Assembly (NCBI GenBank): GCA_026983755.1
Contig: JALSTL010000209.1
Span: 1-28,379, forward strand
Length of the DNA stretch: 28,379 bases
From: Melioribacteraceae bacterium
Lineage (GTDB): Bacteria > Bacteroidota > Ignavibacteria > Ignavibacteriales > Melioribacteraceae
Direction of reading: 5' to 3'
Below are positions 16,878-25,780 of this stretch, in pieces. The notes below the pieces were generated by a model. The model ran no database searches. It was not told the DNA's origin and saw only the letters and a program-made list of their open reading frames with translations. Within the stretch, counting starts at the first letter, position 1; each line of letters starts with the position of its first letter. Made by a program: the position numbers and the translations under genes.

Positions 16878-17531
16878 ATGACTCCGAAACAATTGCTCAA
16901 ACTGATTAAACAAGGAGAGGGAATTAATATAGAGTTTAAACAAAAATTTTCCGAATATAAAAAAATTGCCAAAGAAATTATTGCCTTTGCAAATACAAGG
17001 GGCGGATATTTAATTTTCGGAATTACCGATAAAGGAAAAATTTACGGAGTTCAAAGCGAAAAAAGTATTGCGGAATTAATAAAAGAAACTCTATCGAATT
17101 ATTGCGAACCGGTTCCGAAATTTAAACTGAATTATGTGGAATTATTCAATAAAGAAATTGTTGTTTTGCAAGTTAAAGAATCCGAAAATAAACCGCACCG
17201 CATTCAAGACTTTAAAAACAAATTGGATTTAAATAACGCACAAGTTTTTATAAGAGTAAAAGATAAAAGTGTTTTAGCTAGCAAAGAGATGATTAAACTA
17301 ATGCAAGCCGGAACGCAAAAATTGAAATTAAAAAATTATTCGATAGGAAAAAACGAGAAATTTGTTTTTGAATATCTAAAAGAAAATGATTTTATCACAT
17401 CGAAACAATTGACAAAGTTTGTTAATATTTCTTCAAGAAGAGCTTCGAGAACCTTAATAAATTTAGTACGGGCTAATTTATTGAGTATCCACACAAAGGA
17501 AAACGGAGAAAATTATTTTACCGAACTATAA
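16878..17531 (+). CDS. AlbA_2/Schlafen-domain protein with C-terminal winged helix
   Basis: A 217-residue cytoplasmic protein. The N-terminal AlbA_2 (Schlafen-type, putative nucleic-acid-binding) domain spans about 1-145. Its hallmarks are INIEFKQKFSEYKKIAKEIIAFANTRGG (about 17-43), LIFGITDKGKIYGV and a late FIRVKDKSVLASKEMIKLM. Residues about 155-217 look like a winged helix-turn-helix (FITSKQLTKFVNISSRRASRTLINLVRANLLSI). The combination suggests a transcriptional regulator; related proteins are often annotated as ATP-dependent DNA helicase-like or as putative regulators, and no ATPase motif is visible here. The ATG follows the TPR gene stop by seven bases, so the two are probably cotranscribed. 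Confidence 0.8.
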   Translation: MTPKQLLKLIKQGEGINIEFKQKFSEYKKIAKEIIAFANTRGGYLIFGITDKGKIYGVQSEKSIAELIKETLSNYCEPVPKFKLNYVELFNKEIVVLQVKESENKPHRIQDFKNKLDLNNAQVFIRVKDKSVLASKEMIKLMQAGTQKLKLKNYSIGKNEKFVFEYLKENDFITSKQLTKFVNISSRRASRTLINLVRANLLSIHTKENGENYFTEL

Positions 17532-17575
17532 AGTTAAAAAACAATACAAATTCTATATTTTTAAAATTATATTTG

Positions 17576-17746
17576 TTTAACCCGAATTATGCAATAAAAA
17601 AGCACGATAGCTCTAATCTATTGAAATAAAAGCAATTATTCTAATGCAAAGCATTAGCAATGGTTAAATTAAAAAGTTTCTTTAACTTATTGTGTATTAG
17701 AGTTTTATAAACAATTTATAAATTCTAATACATAATTTGGGTTTAA
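17576..17746. repeat. MITE-like inverted repeat element, copy B
   Basis: The better preserved copy (171 bases) of the element also at 2161-2330, in the same orientation. TTTAA flanks both ends. Inside, the left CCCGAATTATGCAATA and the right end, reverse-complemented CCCAAATTATGTATTA, are inverted repeats of about 16 bases with few mismatches. Nested inside are CTCTAAT...ATTAGAG and a perfect central hairpin CTAATGC-AAA-GCATTAG (17641-17657), so the whole element can fold into one long imperfect hairpin. It has no coding capacity. It occupies the middle of the 435-base gap between the AlbA_2 gene and the DUF5686-like gene; the remaining 220 bases hold the promoter candidate at 17927 and nothing else I can identify. 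Confidence 0.75.
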
Positions 17747-17926
17747 TCAAAATTATTTAACCGGATACAAATAAACAATTAAATATAAAACTTAGCCTTG
17801 CTTGTTTCAAAATAAAATTTTATCAAGCACCATTTTTAAACAACACCTATTTTATTCTATAATTATTTTTAAGTTCCCGTAAAATAAACATACGTGTAAA
17901 AACAAACTTTTCTTATTGTAAATGAT

Positions 17927-17934
17927 TATTTTTG
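17927..17934 (+). promoter_or_regulatory. Putative -7 box (TAnnTTTG) of the DUF5686-like gene
   Basis: TATTTTTG matches TAnnTTTG and lies 32 bases before the ATG at 17967. A T-rich stretch (CTTTTC) sits near the -33 position but is not a TTTG. Confidence 0.4.
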
Positions 17935-17966
17935 TAAAATAATTTTTTAATTAAAATTCAAAGTTT

Positions 17967-20378
17967 ATGAACTCTAATAGCATATCCAAACTCCTCTTTT
18001 TTTTTCTTGCAATAACCACCCATCTTGCAATAACCACCCAAATGTTTTCACAAAAAATAAACTTAACGGGAAAAGTTTTTGACAGCCGAACAAAAAAGGG
18101 CTTATCGTTTGCTTACATCAGACTTGTAAAAAAAAATACAGGTACATCTGCAAATAAAGAAGGAAATTACAGATTAAACCTTACTCCAAATTATTACAAA
18201 ATAGTTGCTTCCTATATCGGTTACAATCCCGACACAATTAAAATAAATTTAAAGCAGAATAAAAAATTAAATTTTTACTTAAAGCAAAATACGGAAAAAA
18301 TTTCCACCTCGCCCATTACAAACAAAAAAAAATTTGTTTATCAAATAATTAAAAATGCAATAGAAACAAAAAGAAAAAACAAGGAAAAAACTAAAACCTA
18401 CAAATACTCTGCCTACACAAAAGGATTGGTAAAAACCACAGGTTATTTTGATAGGGCTAAAAAAACATTTAAAGAAAGAAACCGCAAATTAAAAATTACC
18501 GGAATTATGCAAAACGAAAGCAGAGTATTTTATAAAACACCGGATAAAAAAAAATTATTTATTGTTGGTTACAAGCAAACAAAAAATATTCCTCCGTTTA
18601 TTAATGCAATAACAAGCGGAATGGAAATTCAAAATTTTTACGAAGAAGAAATAGAATTTATGGGAAGATATATTCCCTCACCAATTTCAAAAAGAGCTTT
18701 GAAGTATTATGGTTTTAATCTTATAAGTATAATTGAAACAGGCAATAAAAAAATATTTAAAATAGGTTTTGATGTTGTAAACCCTTCTACCATTGGTCTT
18801 TATGGTAATTTGTACATAGAAGACGGTACATATATTTTACGAAAAGCAAATGCATTTTTAAACAGTGCGGCAAATCCGGGGGGATTTTTCGATTATGTAA
18901 AAATCTTCCAACGGTTTTCGGCGTTTGATAATATAATTTTACCAGTCGATTATCATCTAATAGCAAAAGGCGATTATCTCGGTTTGGCAAAGTTTGGTTT
19001 TGAACTTCATTCGGTTATATATAACTACGAAATTAATAAACCTATTGATGATAATATTTTTAATCGTAAAATATCAACGGTTTTTCCGGATGCCAATAGA
19101 AAAGACGAATATTATTGGAAAAATATAGAAGCAATACCAAGCACTGCAGAAGAACTAAATGCGTATGCAAAATTAGATAGCATTGCTAACATGAATAAAA
19201 CAAATTTGATTTTATTTATCAAAAATAAAATAAAGTTAAACAATAATTTTTCCGTTACGGCTCCGCTGTCAATATATAATTTCAACAAAGTTGAAGGAAG
19301 CAACCTTGGTTTGGGGGTGTTTTATTATAATAATAATTCAAAAAGATTAAGTGGTAATGTTAAATTATTTTACGGTTTTGCAGATAAAAAATTAAAAAAG
19401 GAACTTAACATAAACTACCTTGCGGGAACTTATAGAACATCCGCAATAAAATTTAATGCTTTTGATAAAATTGCAATACTATTTAAAAATTCCGATAACT
19501 ATAATAGGTTTACATCAACTTGGTTAAGCTTGTTAACAAAATACGATTTTAGAAATTATTATTATACCAAAGGTTTTACGTTTAACATATCCGGTTATGT
19601 TTTACCCTTTTTAAATTTAGGTTTCGGTTTTCTAAATTGTACCGATAGAAGTGCAATTAATAATTCGGATTTTTCTTTTTTTTATGGGAACAAAAAATAT
19701 ACGCAAAATATTCCGGTGTATGATAGCAAGACCACTGCTTTAACATTATCGTTCAAATTGGATTTTAGAGAATTTACGGAAGACGGATTTTTTATAAAAA
19801 GAATAACTCCGCCGAATTTTATTTTGTTTAAGGGAAATACTATAATTGCCTCTAAAAAATTATTCAAGAGTGAAAACGATTTTCGAATATATAACTTGGA
19901 AGCATACGGCAGAATACACACATTCGGAAGAGCATTATTAAATTTTGATATACAAAACATTTTTTCTAAAGGAGCAGTTCCGTTTCAAAGGATGCAAGCT
20001 TTATCCGGAAATATAAACATAGCCGGGAAAAACAATTCTTTTAGAACATTAAGATTAGGTGAAGTTTTCGGAGATAAAGTTACGGCAATATTTTTAACTT
20101 ATAATTTTAATGATGAATTATTTAAACTATTAAATATTCCTTACTTGAAAAAAAGTAACATACAACTTAAAACGTATTTGAACATTGCATGGTCAGATAT
20201 ATCACAAAAAAGTAGAAGCATTTTGCCGGTTCCATACAAAACATTTAAAAAACCATTTTATGAAATTGGGTTTAGTATAGGGCACATATTATTTCCCGCC
20301 ACATTGGAATTTACTTGGAAGCTTAATTATAGAGGGCATAATAACTTTGTAGTGGGAATCAATACTTTTGTGTTATAA
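17967..20378 (+). CDS. DUF5686-like outer-membrane protein with carboxypeptidase-regulatory domain
   Basis: An 803-residue exported protein with an N-terminal signal peptide (1-28, cut near MFS|Q). A carboxypeptidase-D regulatory-like Ig domain follows (about 30-108: LTGKVFDSRTKKGLSFAYIRL... NKEGNYRLNL... IVASYIGYNPDTI), as in TonB-dependent receptors. The remainder resembles the Bacteroidota DUF5686 family: a mixed middle region, then a long C-terminal beta-barrel-like part rich in Tyr/Asn/Phe strands, ending FVVGINTFVL. There is no TonB box or plug domain, so it is probably not a classical TonB-dependent transporter. An 18-base tandem duplication lies in the signal-peptide coding region. 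It is monocistronic with its own -7 box. The function of this family is not known to me. Confidence 0.8.
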   Translation: MNSNSISKLLFFFLAITTHLAITTQMFSQKINLTGKVFDSRTKKGLSFAYIRLVKKNTGTSANKEGNYRLNLTPNYYKIVASYIGYNPDTIKINLKQNKKLNFYLKQNTEKISTSPITNKKKFVYQIIKNAIETKRKNKEKTKTYKYSAYTKGLVKTTGYFDRAKKTFKERNRKLKITGIMQNESRVFYKTPDKKKLFIVGYKQTKNIPPFINAITSGMEIQNFYEEEIEFMGRYIPSPISKRALKYYGFNLISIIETGNKKIFKIGFDVVNPSTIGLYGNLYIEDGTYILRKANAFLNSAANPGGFFDYVKIFQRFSAFDNIILPVDYHLIAKGDYLGLAKFGFELHSVIYNYEINKPIDDNIFNRKISTVFPDANRKDEYYWKNIEAIPSTAEELNAYAKLDSIANMNKTNLILFIKNKIKLNNNFSVTAPLSIYNFNKVEGSNLGLGVFYYNNNSKRLSGNVKLFYGFADKKLKKELNINYLAGTYRTSAIKFNAFDKIAILFKNSDNYNRFTSTWLSLLTKYDFRNYYYTKGFTFNISGYVLPFLNLGFGFLNCTDRSAINNSDFSFFYGNKKYTQNIPVYDSKTTALTLSFKLDFREFTEDGFFIKRITPPNFILFKGNTIIASKKLFKSENDFRIYNLEAYGRIHTFGRALLNFDIQNIFSKGAVPFQRMQALSGNINIAGKNNSFRTLRLGEVFGDKVTAIFLTYNFNDELFKLLNIPYLKKSNIQLKTYLNIAWSDISQKSRSILPVPYKTFKKPFYEIGFSIGHILFPATLEFTWKLNYRGHNNFVVGINTFVL
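18006..18041 (+). repeat. 18-base tandem duplication in a signal-peptide coding region
   Basis: Two adjacent units, CTTGCAATAACCACCCAT (18006-18023) and the same with a final A (18024-18041). In frame they encode LAITTH and LAITTQ, residues 14-25 of the DUF5686-like protein. It looks like a recent slippage duplication that lengthens the hydrophobic core region. Confidence 0.85.
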
Positions 20379-20383
20379 CATTT

Positions 20384-21061
20384 TTATTTTTTGGGAAGTG
20401 AAATAATTATTTCGGTTTTAAAGTTTTCATTCGAAAATAAATCGAATTTACCTTTGCTTAATTCGACAAATTTTTTAACAAAAAGAATTTCATTCGGGAT
20501 ATTTAAAATATCAAAATCTTTATCGTTTAACCGTAGAAGTGCTTTCTTTGAATGTTCATCAATGTCGGAAATAAATTCGAATTTGATAAGTACATTATTA
20601 TTATAATCGATATAACTTATTTTAAGAATAGATTCCGGTTCTATATTTTTTAATATAAAAAGAAAAATATTTTTAATTATTCCTCTGAGAATTTGTAAAT
20701 CTATAAAAACTTTTGATATACCGTTGATATTTTTAATTAAGTTTATATTTTTTTCTTTCAATAAATTATTAAAATTAAATTCCGCTTCCAATATGGAATC
20801 AAAAAGGGAATTGTATTCGATTAATAATTTATCATTATAACGTTCAAGTTTTAACCAATTAATAAAATTATCAAGCAGGTCATAAGTTTCTTTGGTTCTA
20901 AAATCAATTCTGCCAATAAATTCTTCAACTTCCTTGCCGGAAATATTTTCCGTCGGGTCGTTAAGCAGTTCCGTATATCCTAAAATACTAACAAAAGAAC
21001 CTCGTAAATCGTGGCTGAATTTAGAAAATAATTTATCTTCCGTATTTGGTTTTTTTCTCAT
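20384..21061 (-). CDS. Degenerate (pseudo) histidine kinase
   Basis: A 225-residue protein made only of a HisKA-like dimerisation domain and a decayed HATPase_c fold. The H-box is kept: LFSKFSHDLRGSF with His17, then GYTELL. The ATPase half is aligned by its last strands (VKKFVELSKGKFDLFSNENFKTEIIISLPKK), but nucleotide-binding features are gone. The N-box reads NIFLFILKN, with Phe135 at the Mg-binding Asn position. There is no DxGxG, and the GLGL motif is replaced by NEIL. It probably cannot autophosphorylate. It could still dimerise, accept phosphate on His17 or inhibit another kinase. It starts one base after the permease stop, so it is translationally coupled to it. Confidence 0.8.
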   Translation of the reverse strand: MRKKPNTEDKLFSKFSHDLRGSFVSILGYTELLNDPTENISGKEVEEFIGRIDFRTKETYDLLDNFINWLKLERYNDKLLIEYNSLFDSILEAEFNFNNLLKEKNINLIKNINGISKVFIDLQILRGIIKNIFLFILKNIEPESILKISYIDYNNNVLIKFEFISDIDEHSKKALLRLNDKDFDILNIPNEILFVKKFVELSKGKFDLFSNENFKTEIIISLPKK

Positions 21062-21062
21062 A

Positions 21063-23144
21063 TTATTTCGAATATTTATTTCTTAATTTATCAATACCGT
21101 TGGAATCGCCCATTATTATTAGTCTGTCATTATTCTTAAGAATTGTATTTCCTTTGGGAATAATTGTTTTGCCGGCTCTTCTGATTGTTGTAACCAAACA
21201 TCCTTCCGGAATAGTAATGGAACGAAGCGGAGAGTTAATTAAGTCGGCGGTGTTATTATTTTTATCAATTACTAAAGTTAAAAATTGTTCGTCGTATAAT
21301 AAAGCTTCTCTAAGTTCATTTTCGTTGTTTGCGTTAAACCATTTTAACGCAAAATCATCATCATCAACCCTTCCGGCAATTTTTGCAAGTATTCTTAAAT
21401 GTTGAGATGGATTGTTTTCCGGACTAACGAGAAAGAAAATTCCGTTAACGATTTTTGTTTCTTCAATTTCGTGTGTTAAAGGATTGAAAACTTTAATTTC
21501 TATTCCTTGCTTTGCTCTAACCAATACCATTTCCGGATGATCTATGGTTGGAACTCTGAAATGAGGTAAGGCTACATTATGAGTTACAGGTGTTGCCCCT
21601 ACTCTTGTACCTTCCATAATGTGTTCAATTATTTCATTTACAGGCAGAGAAATTATATGTGTTAATACATTGGCAACTTTTTTTACTACGTTCTCAAAAT
21701 CCGTAAAAGAATAAAATTCCAATACTGAACTGCGATGAACGATGTCATCAAAAGGGTCGTCTTTTCTTAGTCCTTTTTCTTTTAATATTCCTCTTAGCTC
21801 GGTATCAATTCCATCGTATCTGGCTTTGCCCCATCTTTCGAAAACATGATATATAGCACCGCGGCGCACTACTTTGTTTTTTGCATAATACCAATACCAT
21901 GCGGCACCAAGTAATAATAACCCTGTTGAAAATAGTATAGGCAAGATACCCATATACCCAATAAGAATAAATGAAGCTATGATACCGAAAAATTGCATCC
22001 AAGGATAAAAAGGAGATTTATAACCCGGATCGTAAGAATCGATTTTACTTTCGCGCATAACAATTACGGCAAAACATAAAAAAGCAAAAATTAAAAGCTG
22101 AAAAGCACTTGCAAGTTTTGCAATACCTGTCGGGTCAAAAGCGGTTAATAAAAAAATTATAATTGCTACGGTAACAATAATTGAAAGAGTTGGTGTTCCT
22201 TTTTTACTAAGCTTGCCGAAAAATTCAGGTAAAATAAAATCTCTGCTCATTGCCAATGGATAGCGCGAAGCACTTAGTGTACCGGCATTTGCAACGGAAA
22301 GGAAAGCAAATATGGCTGCTATAGAAAGTATGTAAACCCCAATTTCTCCTAAAAAAACTTCTGCCACGGAAGCTACGGGAGTTAAATTTCCGGCTAATTG
22401 TTTTATGGGTAATATACCTACCATAACCATTGTACCCAATGCATAAATTATTATGGAGGTTCCCATAGAAAGTAGTATTCCCAATGGTAAATTTCTTTCG
22501 GGATTTTTAATCTCTTCCGAAAGACTTGCTACTTTTGTAACTCCTACATAACTTATATAAACCAAACCTGCCGTACCTATTAAGGTAGAAAATTTAAAAT
22601 CGAAAATATTTTTAAGTCTGTTGTAATCTAATCTTGTTAAACCACCTGATATAAAAACAATTAAAATAGCTAACAGACCAATTACCAAAAAAATTTGTAG
22701 TTTACCTGTTTTTTTTGCACCCCAAATATTAAGCAAGCCCAAAATAATTGCTATTATTATTGCTACCGGAACAATTTGTAAAGCCGGGAAAAACAAAGCT
22801 ATATAAGCACCCATTCCTATTAACGCAAAAGAAACTTTTAATACTAAAGCAAAATAAGTTCCAACCCCTCCAATTGTTCCTATAAAGGGGCCCATGGTTC
22901 TATCAAGAAAATAATAAACACCACCGGCTTTAGGCATTGCCGTGGCTAATTCTATAATGCTGAACATCGAGGGAATTAAAGGTATGGCGGCAATTATATA
23001 TGCCAATACCAATGTTTCTTTTGCGTGTATTGCCGCTAAGCCGGGTAAAAGGAAAAAACCTGCACTCAGCGTTGTTCCTGTTGCTATTGCATAAACACCG
23101 AATAGTCCTATCTCTTTTTTTAATTGAATTTTTTTCTTTTTCAT
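21063..23144 (-). CDS. APC-superfamily permease fused to EIIA-like and RCK_C domains
   Basis: A 693-residue inner-membrane transporter. Residues about 10-420 form an APC-superfamily (amino-acid/polyamine/cation) permease of about 12 hydrophobic segments, with the first-helix motif GTTLSAGFFLLPG and PKAGGVYYFLDR. A cytoplasmic linker (about 421-465) leads to a PTS EIIA type-2-like domain (about 470-620) with the active-site-like His528 in HNVALPHFR. The protein ends in an RCK_C/TrkA-C domain (about 633-690: RSITIPEGCLVTTIRRAGKTIIPKGN... DRLIIMGD), a ligand-binding module of ion-transport regulators. Transport is therefore probably gated by phosphorylation and/or a small ligand. The substrate cannot be deduced. 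It lies between two kinase-related genes in an apparent operon, and no other PTS genes are in the window. Confidence 0.87.
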   Translation of the reverse strand: MKKKKIQLKKEIGLFGVYAIATGTTLSAGFFLLPGLAAIHAKETLVLAYIIAAIPLIPSMFSIIELATAMPKAGGVYYFLDRTMGPFIGTIGGVGTYFALVLKVSFALIGMGAYIALFFPALQIVPVAIIIAIILGLLNIWGAKKTGKLQIFLVIGLLAILIVFISGGLTRLDYNRLKNIFDFKFSTLIGTAGLVYISYVGVTKVASLSEEIKNPERNLPLGILLSMGTSIIIYALGTMVMVGILPIKQLAGNLTPVASVAEVFLGEIGVYILSIAAIFAFLSVANAGTLSASRYPLAMSRDFILPEFFGKLSKKGTPTLSIIVTVAIIIFLLTAFDPTGIAKLASAFQLLIFAFLCFAVIVMRESKIDSYDPGYKSPFYPWMQFFGIIASFILIGYMGILPILFSTGLLLLGAAWYWYYAKNKVVRRGAIYHVFERWGKARYDGIDTELRGILKEKGLRKDDPFDDIVHRSSVLEFYSFTDFENVVKKVANVLTHIISLPVNEIIEHIMEGTRVGATPVTHNVALPHFRVPTIDHPEMVLVRAKQGIEIKVFNPLTHEIEETKIVNGIFFLVSPENNPSQHLRILAKIAGRVDDDDFALKWFNANNENELREALLYDEQFLTLVIDKNNNTADLINSPLRSITIPEGCLVTTIRRAGKTIIPKGNTILKNNDRLIIMGDSNGIDKLRNKYSK

Positions 23145-23183
23145 TTTATCGGGCTTTCGGAAAATAATCTAAAATAAATATAT

Positions 23184-25556
23184 TTATTTAAAAATAATAC
23201 TAAAAGTTGTTCCTACACCTTTTTTACTTTCAACCTGAATTTCGGCATTATTCATATCACAATAATTTTTTACAAGTGCAAGTCCAAGTCCGTTTCCTTC
23301 AAACGATCTTGTATAACCTTGCTCTTCTTGAGAAAAAGGATTAAACAATTTTGGAATGTATTCTTCTGCAATCCCAATTCCGGTATCGGAAACCGAAATT
23401 TTCAATTTACCTTTGGACGTGTTATTTAACACAAGTTTTATTGTACCTTTTTTAGTGTACTTAAAAGCATTATCAATCAAATTTACAAATATTTGAGATA
23501 CAGTATAACTGTCAACTATTCTAACCGTTTTATTTGTATTTTTTTCTACTTTAAAAGAAAGGTTTTTATTTTCAGCCGAGACTTTTGCTTCGTTTATAAG
23601 AGGTAGAAGAATATCGGAATATATGTCCGTTTTTGTAGGTGAATATTCGTAAGAACCGGCTTGTATTTCCGACATATTTAAAATCAAGTCGATAGTACGT
23701 ATTAGTCTTTCTCCGGCAGATTTAATTATGCTGAAACTGTTTTTCAATTCATTGGTAATCTTATGGCTTATTTCATTTTCCAAAAGACTTGTAAAACTTA
23801 ATATGGTATTTATTGGTGAACGAATTTCGTGCGACATTTGTGCTAAAAACTGAGATTTAAGTTTATCCGATTCTTCGGCTTTTAGTTTTGCTTTTAGCAA
23901 TTCTTCTTCAAAATATTTTCTTTTTATTGCAATGCCTAAAGAATTGGCAGCGGTTTTTAATGCCGCTATTTCTGTTTTAGTCCATGTCCTTTCTTGTCTG
24001 CATTCGTCAAAACCTATAAATCCCCAAAATTTTTCAAAAATAAATATTGGTACTATAATTAAGGATATAATATCCGTTTGTTCAAAGTTTCTTTTTTCAC
24101 TTTTATAGAAATCTTTTACATTACCGAGGTAAACTTTATTTTCTCTAAGTATTTTAAGCATGTTTGTTAAACCGGATTTTTTATAAGAGATATTTTGATT
24201 TTTAATTCCCGGATTCAGTTGATATTTTTCCCCGGCTACCCATTTGTATCGCTGGCTAATAAGTAAATCATTGTTTTCATCGTAATGATTTTGGAAAATA
24301 TAACACCTGCTTACATCTAAGGCTTCGCCAAGTCTTTTTAAAACTTCTTGTATATTTGCTTGCCATTTAAGGGTTTTGAGAAATGTTTCCGTTGAAAAAC
24401 TTAATGCGGAAAGTATTTTATCTCTTATTTTAAGAGATTCTACCGCATTTACTCTTTTGGTTATATTATCGAATGTTCCGATTAAATATTTGGGGGAAGA
24501 ATTTGATTGCGTTAATTTAGTAACAGTAAGCGAACCCCAAAAAATAGAACCGTTTTTTTTTACGTATTTTTGCTCATCGTAAAATTGTTCTTTTCCATTG
24601 TTCCATATTAGATTGAAATTGCTTTTCATTTTCTTTACGGATTCGGGTTGAAGTAAATCGAAGAAAGACATTTTGCACAATTCTTCTTTTGTATAACCCA
24701 ACCATTCAGAAAATTTACGGTTTATATCTTTAATTTTGTTTTTGTTATCTATTAGTATTATACCAACACCACTTTTTTCAAAAATCGATTGAAATTTTTC
24801 TTCGCTTTCCCGTTTTTCTTTTTCGGCGGATTTTTCTTTTGTTACGTCTTTAAAAATTACTTGAATAGCTTTTTCTTCTTCATGTAAAATTGGAGATGAA
24901 AAAGTTTGGAATATTTTGGTTTTGTTTTTAACGCTTATAAATTTTCCTTCATACTGACCGTTTGATTTTCCGGATAAATATATATCTTTTATTCCGGCAG
25001 AGATTTTTTCTTTGTAATCTCGGTGTATAAATTCATAAATATTTCTTCCTATTAGTTCATTTTCCGATTTTGCATCCAGCATTTTGATTGCACCGAGATT
25101 AGCAAATAAAAGTTTATCTTTTGAATGGACAATTATACCGTTTTGGGAATTGTTGATTAAGTTGCGGTATTTTTTTTCGCTTTCAATTAATTTACTTTGA
25201 AGTTCTTTTTGTTCGGTTATATCAGTAGAGCAAGCTTTTATTAAACTTTCGTTATTGCCGTTGCTAATTATTTGTAAAAATTCTCTTACCCATATAATCG
25301 TACCGTCGCTTTTTAATTTACGTAGTTCCCAACTTTCAAAACCGGTTTTTGTTTCTAAAAAATTAACCAATCTGTTTTTCAATAATTTTTTATCTTCCGG
25401 AAATGAAAGTTCCAAAAAGTTTTTTGTTAACAATTCTTTTTCGGTTAAGCCAAGCAATAATGTGGCATTTTCATTTACATTTTTTATATAGAAATTTTTA
25501 TCGAGATGAAAAATCATTACTTGATTTATTCTATTAGCTGAATTTTTGTAACGCAT
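23184..25556 (-). CDS. PAS3-GAF sensor histidine kinase
   Basis: A 790-residue soluble kinase with three PAS/PAC modules (about 13-118, 130-245, 255-370), then GAF (about 395-545, with FWGFIGFDECRQERTWTKTE). HisKA carries LAQMSHEIRSPINT (His576), and the HATPase domain has Asn696 in NLIDNAFKYT, DTGIG (724-728) and GNGLGLAL (754-761). It is a full catalytic kinase with no membrane segment and no receiver, and no response regulator lies beside it. It is the first gene of the operon that continues, 39 bases on, with the EIIA/RCK-tailed permease and then a degenerate kinase. Its phospho-partner is not obvious; the permease and degenerate kinase are the nearest candidates. Confidence 0.88.
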   Translation of the reverse strand: MRYKNSANRINQVMIFHLDKNFYIKNVNENATLLLGLTEKELLTKNFLELSFPEDKKLLKNRLVNFLETKTGFESWELRKLKSDGTIIWVREFLQIISNGNNESLIKACSTDITEQKELQSKLIESEKKYRNLINNSQNGIIVHSKDKLLFANLGAIKMLDAKSENELIGRNIYEFIHRDYKEKISAGIKDIYLSGKSNGQYEGKFISVKNKTKIFQTFSSPILHEEEKAIQVIFKDVTKEKSAEKEKRESEEKFQSIFEKSGVGIILIDNKNKIKDINRKFSEWLGYTKEELCKMSFFDLLQPESVKKMKSNFNLIWNNGKEQFYDEQKYVKKNGSIFWGSLTVTKLTQSNSSPKYLIGTFDNITKRVNAVESLKIRDKILSALSFSTETFLKTLKWQANIQEVLKRLGEALDVSRCYIFQNHYDENNDLLISQRYKWVAGEKYQLNPGIKNQNISYKKSGLTNMLKILRENKVYLGNVKDFYKSEKRNFEQTDIISLIIVPIFIFEKFWGFIGFDECRQERTWTKTEIAALKTAANSLGIAIKRKYFEEELLKAKLKAEESDKLKSQFLAQMSHEIRSPINTILSFTSLLENEISHKITNELKNSFSIIKSAGERLIRTIDLILNMSEIQAGSYEYSPTKTDIYSDILLPLINEAKVSAENKNLSFKVEKNTNKTVRIVDSYTVSQIFVNLIDNAFKYTKKGTIKLVLNNTSKGKLKISVSDTGIGIAEEYIPKLFNPFSQEEQGYTRSFEGNGLGLALVKNYCDMNNAEIQVESKKGVGTTFSIIFK

Positions 25557-25780
25557 TGTAATAAATATCTTTTGTTTTTAACAAATCAACACTTAATATA
25601 AAAAATTTGGCATTAAATTATTGGATGAAAAATAATATGATTCGATTCAATGAAAAATTGTAAAATATTTGGAAAACTTATGGGAAAGAGTTAAAGCCGG
25701 TTACAATTAGCGGAAAATAATACGGTCAATTAAATTCATAAATGTTTTGAAAAAGAAAACGAGCAATATAATTGGTTTGC

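Noticed and set aside
25608..25626. Sigma54-like TTGGCA...TTGG stretch
   Set aside because: The -12 GC is missing at the required spacing and no plus-strand gene follows.
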